DNA of 64,000 nucleotides from Silene conica (lineage: Eukaryota; Streptophyta; Magnoliopsida; Caryophyllales; Caryophyllaceae): contig CM055315.2 in NCBI GenBank assembly GCA_029255685.2, positions 32,741,501 through 32,805,500 on the forward strand, written 5' to 3'. The position numbers were made by a program, and so were the translations under genes. Below the pieces are notes generated by a model, which did not search any database, was not told the origin of the DNA, and saw nothing but the letters and a program-made list of their open reading frames with translations. Below are positions 34,792-44,592 of the stretch, in pieces; within the stretch, counting starts at the first letter, position 1; the number at the start of each line of letters is the position of its first letter.

Positions 34792-35803
34792 TGTGGGGAA
34801 TAATCATATCTGTGGGGAATAAAACATGTATTCGCCCTAAACATGAAGGATTATAACGAAATTTACAATTGCGATTATAGTCATAAGATAATAAAAACAT
34901 GAAAAGAATTACAACCTTGGGTCCTTGCTTGAATTGGCCTAAGAACAGGAATTAAAGTAAATTCCCTCCTATAACTTGCACCCAAGACTTTGTTTAAGAC
35001 GATGTCGCGTGTGCTAGAAAGGCTCTCCAATTGCCTTGCAATATGGGGAGAGTTTTGTGAGGTTTAGATGTGAGATCTGAGGTTTTGGGAAAATGATGCT
35101 CTCAAAACCCTAATTGTGAGAATTATGATAAAACACCAGTAGTTGACAAAAGGAGAATATCTCTCATTTTGTAACCCATGGGGTCGACCGAATTGGAGTA
35201 GGGTAAGGGTGGGCTTATTCCACTCTTACCTTATTCCCTTGCGTGATTCGACCCGTTTTGCTAAATATTATTCGCGGGTATTTATTATAAATCGTATGCA
35301 TGTTATCAGATATTAATGCATTTGATAACATCAATAATGGTCTGACAAAATACGATATTGTATAATTGGCCAAATTAATATAACTGTTTATATTAATACG
35401 CAAATTCAATATTTAATTAAATATAACCGTTTATATTTAATTTTACGAATTAATCATGTAATCCGTATTAGCTAAAATTATTTAATCCGTATTAAATAAT
35501 AATCTCAACATCTCATTGACTAATTTAATAGTCAATACCTCTGACTAACTGTTTAGTCGTATCCGGCATAAATGTGACTGTATTTTCATACCCTCACATC
35601 TCTCAAACGTGTCCTATAGGTGTGACGTATAGGGACCAGTTGATCACCGTCATCCGTATGACAATAACGTCAAACTTATCTAGCAAGCCAACCGTTATTG
35701 ATAAACTTGGATCAACTGATAATAATACTGAAGTATACCCTTGTGATCTTTTAAGAGATTTAGTAAGTCATTGTACTAACTGTCAAGGACACCAGCCCCA
35801 ACA
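34792..35803 (-). mobile_element. Copia-type solo LTR inside Cassandra LTR 1
   Basis: A 1,012-bp sequence from TGTGGGGAATAA to GCCCCAACA, with the 5-bp duplication ATATC at 34,787-34,791 and 35,804-35,808. Read on the - strand it starts TGTTGGGGCTGGTGTCC and shares layout with the 1.28-kb Copia LTR at 38,346 (GTGTCC..GACA start, GTGATCAACTG block). No internal domain remains, so it arose by LTR-LTR recombination. The last ~19 bp (- strand sense) are duplicated at 34,792-34,829. Confidence 0.85.
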
Positions 35804-35844
35804 ATATCAACAAAGTGCACTTTCTTTTCTGGTTATCCATGCGA

Positions 35845-35925
35845 AAGAACTCCAAAGTTAAGCGTGCTTGGCTGGGAGTAGTCTTAGGATGGGTGACCTC
35901 CTGGGAAGGTTCCCGGGATGCGCAA
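35845..35925 (+). repeat. 5S rRNA-derived segment in Cassandra LTR 1
   Basis: GAACTCCAAAGTTAAGCGTG, then CTTGG..GGGAGTAGT and GGATGGGTGACCTCCTGGGA, match the 3' two-thirds of plant 5S rRNA, including the A-box region and an intact C box. The 5' third of 5S is not recognisable, so this is not a functional 5S gene. It may act as an internal Pol III promoter. Confidence 0.9.
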
Positions 35926-36042
35926 GAGTGAGGACAAAATGCGCTGGAAAAGACTCGTGTTGGTCTGTGGGGCCAGTACATAGCCTAGCGAGTTACCGTG
36001 GCCAACATTTCCAGTCCTACGTTTGGGCCGGGGTGTTACAAA

Positions 36043-36054
36043 TGGTATCAGAGC
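36043..36054 (+). promoter_or_regulatory. Primer-binding site of the Cassandra element
   Basis: TGGTATCAGAGC, complementary to initiator tRNA-Met, lies two bases after the end of Cassandra LTR 1. It places the element on the + strand. Confidence 0.92.
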
Positions 36055-36343
36055 AACCCTGCGACCGTCTAGTGAGCGCCTGTGGTCTGGAGTACCCGGG
36101 GCACCAACCAAGCGGGGGAGGATTCCGGGTTTGGCTCGGCTGCGGTCGGATGCTGCCAGGCGCAACGAGGACATTGCGTTCTTCAAGTGGGGGTGTGTAA
36201 TACTCCATTGAACCGAATATGATATTCGGATGGGGTAACCCCTTGAAGAGATCCATTGATAGGCTTATATGACTAGTGCTTAAATGGATTGAAAGTACTA
36301 CTCATATCAACAAAGTGCACTTTCTTTTCTGGTTATCCATGCG

Positions 36344-36382
36344 AAAGAACTCCAAAGTTAAGTGTGCTTGGCTGGGAGTAGT
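36344..36382 (+). repeat. 5S-derived segment in Cassandra LTR 2, left part
   Basis: The second Cassandra LTR's 5S block (AACTCCAAAGTTAAGTGTGC) runs to GGGAGTAGT and is cut by the nested TRIM. It resumes at 36,941 with the C box CTTAGGATGGGTGACCTCC. Confidence 0.85.
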
Positions 36383-36386
36383 TTAG

Positions 36387-36940
36387 TGTAATCCCAAGAG
36401 TGTGAGAGAAAAGTTGTCCCACATCAGTGCTTTTGTGCTTTTGTGCTTGTGATATGTTTATAATAACTTCCACCCACCACTTAGTAACAAGGCCTTGTGC
36501 TTTTGTGCTTAAGTGAGGACAAATAATGGGCCCAAAAGTGTGCACTCATCTTATTGGGTTTGTGTTACGACGGTGGCGGGTCAGGTTGTTACAAATGGTA
36601 TCAGAGAGACCCTGCGACCGTGTGGCGAGCTTGTCGTCGGGAGTACCCGGGTCACACACCTAGCGGAGGAGGATTCTGTCCCTGGTTGTGGTCAAGTTTA
36701 AGGGACAACGAGGACGTTGTGTTCTTTAAGTGGGGAGTTTGTAACCCCAAGAGTGTGAGAGGAAAGTTCTCCCACATTAGTAGAATGTGAGGCTTGTGAT
36801 ATGTTTATAACTACTTCCACCCACCACTTAGTAACAAGGCCTTGTGCTTTTGGGCTTAAGTGAGGACAAATAATGGGCCCAAAAGAGTGCACCCATCTTA
36901 TTGGGTTTGTGTTACGACGGTGGCGGGTCGGGTTGTTACA
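36387..36940 (+). mobile_element. Second TRIM (554 bp), 5S-free, inside Cassandra's 5S block
   Basis: LTRs of 207 bp (36,387-36,593) and 201 bp (36,740-36,940) start TGTAA(T/C)CCC and end GGTTGTTACA. The PBS TGGTATCAGAGA begins at 36,596 and a purine tract AAGTGGGGAG precedes LTR 2. The flanks are TTAG (36,383-36,386) and CTTAG (36,941-36,945), a target duplication with one base altered. The internal domain is ~146 bp and resembles Cassandra's (CCCTGCGACCGT, GTACCCGGG), suggesting a related family that lacks or lost the 5S block. Confidence 0.88.
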
Positions 36941-37577
36941 CTTAGGATGGGTGACCTCCTGGGAAGGTTCCCGGGGTGCGCAGGAGTGAGGACAAAATGT
37001 GCTCGAAAGGACTCGTGTTGGTCTGTGGGCCCAATACATAGCCTGTTGAGTTACCGTGGCCAATATTTTCGGTCCTACGTTTGGGCCGAGGTGTTACACT
37101 AGGGCTCCCAGCCGGCCCACCGGCTGCCGATTAGGTACCGGCTAAGGACCTTATCTTCAAAATCTGCATAGCTTCTGGATTTTTGCACTTCTTGAGAAAT
37201 AAGGCTAAGTGTTGGAATAGGGTTCCCAACCGGTGGACCGGCTGCTGGCTGACCGGCTGAGGACCCTTTCTTCTCTTCTCTACTTCTTCTTTGATGAGTC
37301 AGTGGTCAAGGGGCTCCTAGCCGGCAGACCGGCTGCCGGCCAACCGGCTGAGGACCCCTACTGGTCAAATTTACACTTTTTCTCCTCTTTTTTCATTAAC
37401 ACCGCCTTGTTTGCTCCCGTATCTTCATTCCTGCCTCAAGTCCTAAAAAATGGAAACCGAATGTGCAGAATGAAGGCAATGAGCATAAAATCAAGCAATG
37501 ACACGCAAAACGGAGACAAAACGGGATCCAAATAAAAGGAAAAACAAGGAAAATAATGACTAAATTGGGACTCATCA

Positions 37578-38345
37578 GAATTCCCCACACTTAAACCTTA
37601 CTCGTCTTCGAGTAAGTAATAAAGAACTAATACCCTTTATTCGAAAACAAGGACTAAAACTAACTAAGCTAACTAAAAGCCGAATCGGGTTTAGCTACAC
37701 CCGTAGCCCTTTCAACTCACAATTTGACATCCATGAGGTAGAACGCCCTATTGCAAGGTAAGTTTGGTCTTGCTACAAAACTTTTCATGCAAACAAAGGA
37801 GAACAAAACACATATAAACAAACAACATGCATCGAGAAAAATCCAACCGCTTGCCTCATCTAACCACAATTTTGAAAACTAAACAATGCAGGTCTATAGC
37901 GGAGGATGCCGACGCAAGGTCTAACCACGGTGTCAAATCCCTAAATCAAGCTTAAGCAACCTATATTCGTATCATCAAAGACCAAGAAATGAATTCAAGG
38001 CGGGTAAATGGAAGCACTGAGCCATACTTCCGACATTGACACGACACACACAAAATTCGAGTCTTTGCTAAGCCTTTGACTGATAAGAAAAGCCCAAGTT
38101 CCGACTCTCATGGGTTTCACTTGTCACACAAGGAAAGAAAGGGGTAATTTTTGTAACAAATAGTAACCAAAATCACTCACCTAACTCGACTCGCGAAGCA
38201 TGCCCGCAATCTAGTATGGTACTTCATCTAAAAATCCATGAGAAAATGTAAAATGCACAAAAAGAGAACAACAAGGTTGTAATAGGGCTTGGGTTGGCTG
38301 AAAATGGTTTGGTGCCAGCACCGTTATAGCATTTGAGGCTCAAGG
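37578..38345 (-). mobile_element. 3' internal region of the - strand Athila-type element
   Basis: It starts with the PPT (- strand AGTGTGGGGAATTC) against the 3' LTR. The remaining ~750 bp has no coding frame and corresponds to the 3' untranslated part. It is interrupted at 38,346 by the Copia element; the host 5-mer CAAGG is duplicated at 38,341-38,345 and 49,554-49,558. Confidence 0.75.
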
Positions 38346-39632
38346 TGTTGGAGGAAGTGTCCTCGACAATAGTGCGTTGACATAATTAAAACTCATTTGA
38401 ATGAAACACAACTGGGAATGTTACTCTTTTAAAGTCGACTGATCAACATTTACCGATAATGATTGGCTGTCTAGAGTTTCACATTATCGTCATATGATGG
38501 TGGTGATCAGTTGATCCCTTAAGGTCATATCTTTAGGGAATTTCGTCTCAATGGAATATTTAATTAATATCGTATTGGATACGAATTAATTAAAAACTTG
38601 AAATTTAATTTAGAAATGATTTTACGTGACGAATATTATTGTAATAGGATTATAGTAATAAACGGTCAAAAGTAATAAAATTGTTTTATTACACGATTTT
38701 TATTTATTCGTTTGGAAAACGATTAAATTAAGAATGAACAGGGTTGATCATAAAATTACAAAGAGTTGTAATTAAAATTATGATAATACATTTTATAATA
38801 TGGTAATTGAGAATTACTAGTAGTATTGTTTAAATGTTGTAAAATTGTGAATTATGAATTTTAAAGAGTTAAAATTGCATAATTAACAAATTGGGTCATG
38901 TGTTATGTGACATGTATGACATGTTACAAATTAACACAATTAACAAAGATAAAATGAGTCTATATAAGGACCCATTACAAGCGTGTATGTATGTATGTTT
39001 GATGAGGTTGTGTGTGTAAGTGTATAATTAAGGAGGTTGTGTGTAAAATGCAAAACGCATAATGTAAGGAATATTCTATGCAATTGTAAGAGCTAGAAGA
39101 CCATGCATTGGCTCTTTCTTGGCTTGGTTTTGGCCGGCCAAATGCTCTCAATTGTGAGCATATTTTGCAGTATATAATACTCTACACAACACACTACAAT
39201 ATGACTAGTTGTTGCTTGTTCACAAACATACTACAACTTCATTCATTATATTTTTCTAGAAAAATAAGTTTTCTAGTAAGATTAATCATTTCTATATTAA
39301 TAATATTAAGAGTAATATTATTATTATTTCTAGTATACTATTATCAATTTTCTAGTAACAAAATTGGTTGTAGTTTGATATCGGGTCCTTGCGAGCTTTT
39401 GGAGACGGTTTCATAATAGATCGTTACAAAGAGTGTTTCGGTTTTTTTTTTTCAAGACTCAAATAATAGGTGATTATTGAGTATAAACCTTCTAAAACCA
39501 ATGTAAGGAAATTCTTTCATCTTATGTAATCATCATGCATGCATAAGATATAATTAAGTTTTTATGACTAAACTTAAAGAAACAAAACTCATATAAGATA
39601 TGAGTATAAAATCTGAAATTCTATTTCCAAGT
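38346..39632 (+). repeat. 5' LTR of the gag-only Copia element
   Basis: About 1,287 bp, matching 48,270-49,553 closely. A 102-codon open frame (39,108-39,416) recurs in the other LTR only because LTRs are copies. TATATAAGGACC near 38,961 is a plausible TATA box for element transcription. Confidence 0.85.
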
Positions 39633-42101
39633 AGTGGTATAAGAGAATTACGGTTGTTGCATGCGTGATCGGATTCATGTTTTGTGTTAATTAGATTAAC
39701 ACATATTATTTTCGAAATATTGTGTTTTGTTATGATAAATCACAAAATAATTTTGCATGTTAAAGTTTCTGGCTCTAAAATGGTTTTAGGACATAAAAGT
39801 AATTTTATGGATTTTATTGTTCATTTTATATTTATTTGTATATTTTTGATGTTTAAATCGGTTTTAAACAACAATTAATGGGAAAAATAGTTAAACTTAG
39901 TTTATGGACGAGTTTTTTTGATATGTTCTCACATGCGTATTTAATATATTTTATAAAAAATTTCGTAACAAATGAAGTTATTATGCATGGAATATGATTT
40001 TTATGAGATAAATAGTCATAATATGAGTAAAAATGGGTATAGGAGGTTATATTTCGAATCTGAGTTTGAATATTTTATGAGAGATCACATGCAATATCTA
40101 CAGTACCTATAAAAATTTTCGGACTTATTAAACTACTTTTGCATGATTAATGATTTGTATAGTAAAAATCGTATTAATAGTGACTCAAATTCGACTTTAA
40201 TAGTTAGAATTGGAATTTTGCGATAAAAATTTTACACAATGTCATATGCAATATTTATTGAATGTATAAAATTTTTGAGATTTTGTTCTCAAATGATGCA
40301 TGATTTATGATTTTAATGGTTAAAATCGGCTATATAATGACTTATTGTGTTAAAAATAGTTAAACTTTAGATTATGGCATAAAATTTTACCCACAAATGT
40401 CTTATATGATAGGAACATCATATCCAAAAGTTAGATGTCAAAAAGTTTCGGTTTTTGTGACTATTAATTTTTATGAGTTAATTATTAATAATCGTAATCC
40501 TTGAGTCATGAAAATAAAATTTCGAGTAAGGCCTGAATTTTTTGGTCATTTACAGATTCTAAAAGTTATTTTAGGATGACTAAAAATTTATAGCAATTTG
40601 TTGCAAGCTTTTATAATTTAAAACGGATTTTTAACCATAAAAACGCATTTTATACGATTTATTTAAGAAATAAATTAATTTCTTTTGCATGAGGCCATTT
40701 TGTTAAATTCTGAAAATTTAGAAATTTCCATAATATTTTAAAATCGAAAATTTAAAATTTCGAATTTTTATTGACTCATTTGGCCATTTTCCTTTATTTT
40801 TCCCGTAGATACGAATAATTTATGAATAATAATGCAAAATCATGTTGAATCATGATCAAAATAAGTAGGGACTAAATTTCGATTCCTAAAGTGTGTTAGG
40901 ATGATTTACTTGGACATAAATGAGATTTAGGTAATTTTGGTGATTTTAATAGTTAAAATCACGAATATCCGTAAAAACCGTAAACAAATATGAGATATTT
41001 GCTCCCATAAGGCAATTTGCAATTAAAAATTTAGCATGTGCATACATATTTTAATATTGCATTTTATTTAATATGAATGTCATATTTGAATGTTTTTATA
41101 TAATTTGGAATTATGTAATTTTCTTAGTATGGCCTTAGTTTTTAATCAATATTACCCGTAATGAAAGGGAATATTGATTCGGTTGTAATTTATGTGATCT
41201 CGTATCACGGGTTTGTAATTTAATTTAAATTTCAGTTTTACAATAGAATAGTTGTATTATTTTATTGAAAATCCGGAGATCCAAAAGACGGTGCCATACG
41301 GAAAGGAGTTCCGTCAAGAAGGTGTTTTCTTGGATGGCGTGCCTATGAAGTTCAAGGGACCATGGAGTTGGTTTCCGAATTTGTAATAGTTAATAGTTTT
41401 TCTATTACTAGGAGGGCCATACTAGGACTTTATTGCTTTATTGCTTTTATTTGCTTTATTTATATGTTTGCATGCATAGCCAAATCGCCATAAACATGCA
41501 TATTAATATAATCGTTTAAAACGACCGTGTCAATTATAATTATCGAGTTCACCGATTTAATTCACTTAAAGGAGATAGATAATAAATTGACAAGACTTCT
41601 ATATTAACAAAACAATTCAGATTAGCCTTACCAAATAGTAGAACCCATGAGCTTCTATTTCGTGGGGTGGTGCTAGTCCAGTGGGCAGTACAAACCCCAT
41701 TACGTAGGATAAGTGGGGCGATGAGGTGGGTTCAGTCCAGTGGGCGGAGCGCATCTCGATGCAATTGAAATTTGGTTTGTACTCAACGGAAGTGTAGAGG
41801 ACCAGTGGTCAATGTGTTCCGGGCTAAGATGAATAAATAATGAATTCTCATCAACCAAGAGTTCTATGGTAGAACCGGTTAATTTTAACCCACCAAACCA
41901 TATCATTGGGTCGGAGTTTCAATGGTTCACGATTTTGGTGGTATGAGTTTGGGTCTTGGAATCATTTATAAAATTGGATAGAGGCCATTTTATAGATGCA
42001 TTAACTTGATAAAAATGTTTACAAGTTAAATTAAAACGATTAGCATTTAATTTCTTCAAATGTTTAAATTTTATAGTTAAGTCTTCAAATCAATATCAAT
42101 C
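39633..42101 (+). other. Long untranslated leader of the gag-only Copia element
   Basis: About 2.5 kb between PBS and gag start without a supported frame. A long AT-rich leader before gag occurs in several non-autonomous Copia groups. Confidence 0.55.
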
Positions 42102-43007
42102 ATGGCAGCTTCCACTACTCCAAACACTTCATTGTTGCGATCCTTCATGGATCGTTGTAAGTTAGAAAAGAATGGGGCAAACTTTGCCGATTGGGATACC
42201 CAACTTTTGTTGGCCGCAGAAGGTGATAGTAAAACCCCATACCTCATCGAAGAATCACCTGATAAACCTGAGGATAATGCCACTGCCGCAGCTAAACGAC
42301 CCTATGAGACCTACCATAAGGAGTCTGCGGCGATCAAAAATGTTTTGATCTTCTCAATGGAGCCAGAGCTTCAAAGGAGTGCCATAAAGATTGGCACCGC
42401 CTATGAGATCTACTCCAGGCTTGTGACAATATTCTCGAAGGCTTCGAGAATTGTCCAATATGAGGCGGCATCGGCCTTCTTTGATCTCAATCTTAAGGAG
42501 GGGCAAAAGGTTAGCCCACATGTGCTCAAGTTAATTGAGCATGTAGAAACCCTAAGGTTGAATCAAGTGTACATGCCTAAGGAACTTGTGATTGACAGAA
42601 TCCTCCACTCCTTGTCTAGGGTGAAAACTTATGTACAATTCCGGGTGAATTTCAACATGAGAAACCAAGACCTCCCTTGATGAATTGCACGATATGGTTG
42701 TGCAAGCAGAAAGGGATATGGCCTAAATGTTACTACCCCTAAGGATGTGCTCAACATTAATGTTAAGAGCAAGGGGAAGTTCAAAAGGAAGGGTAAGGCA
42801 GGGAGGAAGCAACCTTCCAAAAGTTCAAAGAAAGTGTCTTCTGAGGCAAGCACCTCAAATCACAACAAGAGCTCTCATCAAGGAGCTAAGTGCTTTTATT
42901 GCAATGGCAAGGGACATTGGAAGAGGAACTGTTCCAAATACCTCAGCGATCTCAAAGTTGGGAAGATTCTTCCAGTTGGTACAATAACTATCCCTATTTT
43001 ATGTTAA
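42102..43007 (+). pseudogene. Copia gag (frame broken), with zinc knuckle
   Basis: The first frame (42,102-42,680) encodes 192 residues with the Copia gag (UBN2-type) fold: WDTQLLLAAEG, YLIEESPDKP, ALKRL-like helix region and SAFFDLNLKEGQKVSPHV. A frameshift near 42,672 moves the continuation into another frame, where 42,747-43,007 encodes a basic linker and the zinc knuckle CFYCNGKGHWKRNC (CX2CX4HX4C). No protease motif follows. Gag packages element RNA; in a gag-only element it may serve the element while pol is supplied in trans. Confidence 0.85.
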
Positions 43008-44592
43008 TCTCAACTAATGTATTATGATACAAAGTTGTGATATGGATGCTCTTCTTATTTGAATTAGGGAATGAAAGCAAAGATAAGGGAAAGGAAAAAC
43101 AAGCTTGATGGATCAATGGGAACTAAGGGTAGCTCCCCTCGGGATGATCAATGAGCTTTGTTTTTTCGCTTATTTTGCTAATGATTTGAAGTGTTGTAAG
43201 AACAATTTAGAACCTATGTTTTATTTCCTTGTAGGACAAGGAAAAGTAATCATTGAACAAGTTGTTGTAATTTGGATAATATAGTGTCTTGGTTTTCAAC
43301 CCAAGTCACTATCGATTTTATAATTATGTTCTTAATTAGTTTAAACACTTGCAAATCACAAACATAGAATAGAATTGATTGTCATACTTCATAGTATGAT
43401 CATTGAAAATCGAATAAGTATGGGATACTTATTTCAAAATTATCAAAAGAAAAATGAGTTTATAACTCAATTAAGAGGAAAAGTTATCAACCACCCAAAA
43501 CTATCTAAGCTTTAATCGAATATTTTCTGTAATAAATCATAAAGGTACACAAACCAACATCAAAGTCATTGCTTGTGGCTTAGTGGCTATATATAGTAAT
43601 AATATGAGATTATTACAAAGATAGAGTGGGAGAAATTTGAAAAGCCACAAAAAGCAAATGATTTTAATTAGCACAATAGATATGATCTATTGAAGAAAAG
43701 TAGGATTTATTGTGTTTTGGTTGTGTGAAAGATTTAGAAGCTAGATTAAGTTGTGGATGAGATCTACGATTTGAGAAAATCTACGCCTTATGATTTTGAA
43801 GGTAGATTAAGTTGTGGATGGGATCTACGATTTTTTGAAGGTAGATTAAGTTGTGGATGGCATCTACGATTTAAGAAAATCTACGCCTTATGAGCCAACA
43901 GCCACGGCCCTGGAGGATACTTTAAGAATAAATTCTTAAAGTTAATAAGGAAAAATTCTATGCATGGATGAGATCCGTGATAGAGTCCTCGAACAATATA
44001 AGATAAGATAAATGTGGGGAACTGAAAGTTCCCACACACAAAATGCATTATAAGATTAAACTCTTATATAAACTACGGGAGGATACTCGAAGAAAATTAT
44101 TCAAAAGATTTTGCAAAAGCTCAAGAAGGTGTTCTTGGATTTAGATAGTGATCTAAATGTGCCAATGCAAATTCTAAGACCCATGAAATTTAAAAGAAGT
44201 ACATAATAATAAATGAGATTTATTGAGAGAAGCATAGGTTGACATGTGGATGTCTGCAGTCTGCAAAGTTAAGGGTAACTTTGTTGAAAGTAGTGTAATG
44301 ATTCATTGAGAATGAATTCAGTAAACTCAAAAAAACCGCTTTTCAAAAGGGTATTTGAAAAGGATGTTTCTATTAGTACATATGGTTTAGTTCCGACCAT
44401 TTCAATTCATTAAATGTTAATAAAGAACATTGAATTGAGTGAGAGCTTTATGATTTACGGTTAAATATAAAGTTCAGTGGGAGTTCTCGCACCAGGATTT
44501 GAACCTATTGAGTCATTGGGCTGACTTCGGGATTTTCAGATTCAGGCAAGAACAAGAGTTTAGTGGGAGTAAACGTTCTCTAAAACAAATCT
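43008..44592 (+). other. Post-gag region of the Copia element, no pol visible
   Basis: About 1.6 kb with no frame or motif of integrase, RT or RNase H. It contains an imperfect repeat at about 43,736-43,900 in which AGATTAAGTTGTGGATG occurs three times followed by ATCTACGAT. It may be heavily decayed pol or a genuine non-coding tail. Confidence 0.5.

Larger units (their letters stand above)
34679..37098 (+). mobile_element. Cassandra-type TRIM with 5S rRNA-derived LTRs
   Basis: LTR 1 (34,679-36,040, containing a solo LTR) and LTR 2 (36,196-37,098, containing another TRIM) start TGTAATACTCC and end GTGTTACA. A perfect 5-bp target duplication CTAGG lies at 34,674-34,678 and 37,099-37,103. The PBS TGGTATCAGAGC is at 36,043-36,054 and the internal domain is only ~155 bp. 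Without insertions each LTR is ~345 bp. Both LTRs carry a 5S rRNA-like block, which defines Cassandra. It has no coding capacity and depends on other elements' proteins. Confidence 0.93.
33498..37577 (-). repeat. 3' LTR of the - strand Athila-type element, with nested insertions
   Basis: On the + strand it runs from TGTTGCGGGC (33,498) to GGGACTCATCA (37,577). Removing the Cassandra insertion and its duplicated 5-mer leaves about 1.66 kb, the same length as the + strand copy at 31,110. The - strand PPT AGTGTGGGGAATTC directly abuts 37,577, so this is the 3' LTR and the element body lies at higher coordinates. It carries five CAGCCGG/CCGGCTG motifs, split by the insertion. Confidence 0.85.

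Noticed and set aside
35845..35925. A genuine 5S rRNA gene
   Set aside because: Only the 3' two-thirds of 5S is recognisable, with substitutions, and it lies within a retroelement LTR that occurs twice.
39108..39416. 102-codon open frame repeated at 49,028-49,312
   Set aside because: Duplicated because it lies in both LTRs of the Copia element. It is AT-driven, hydrophobic and without recognisable features.
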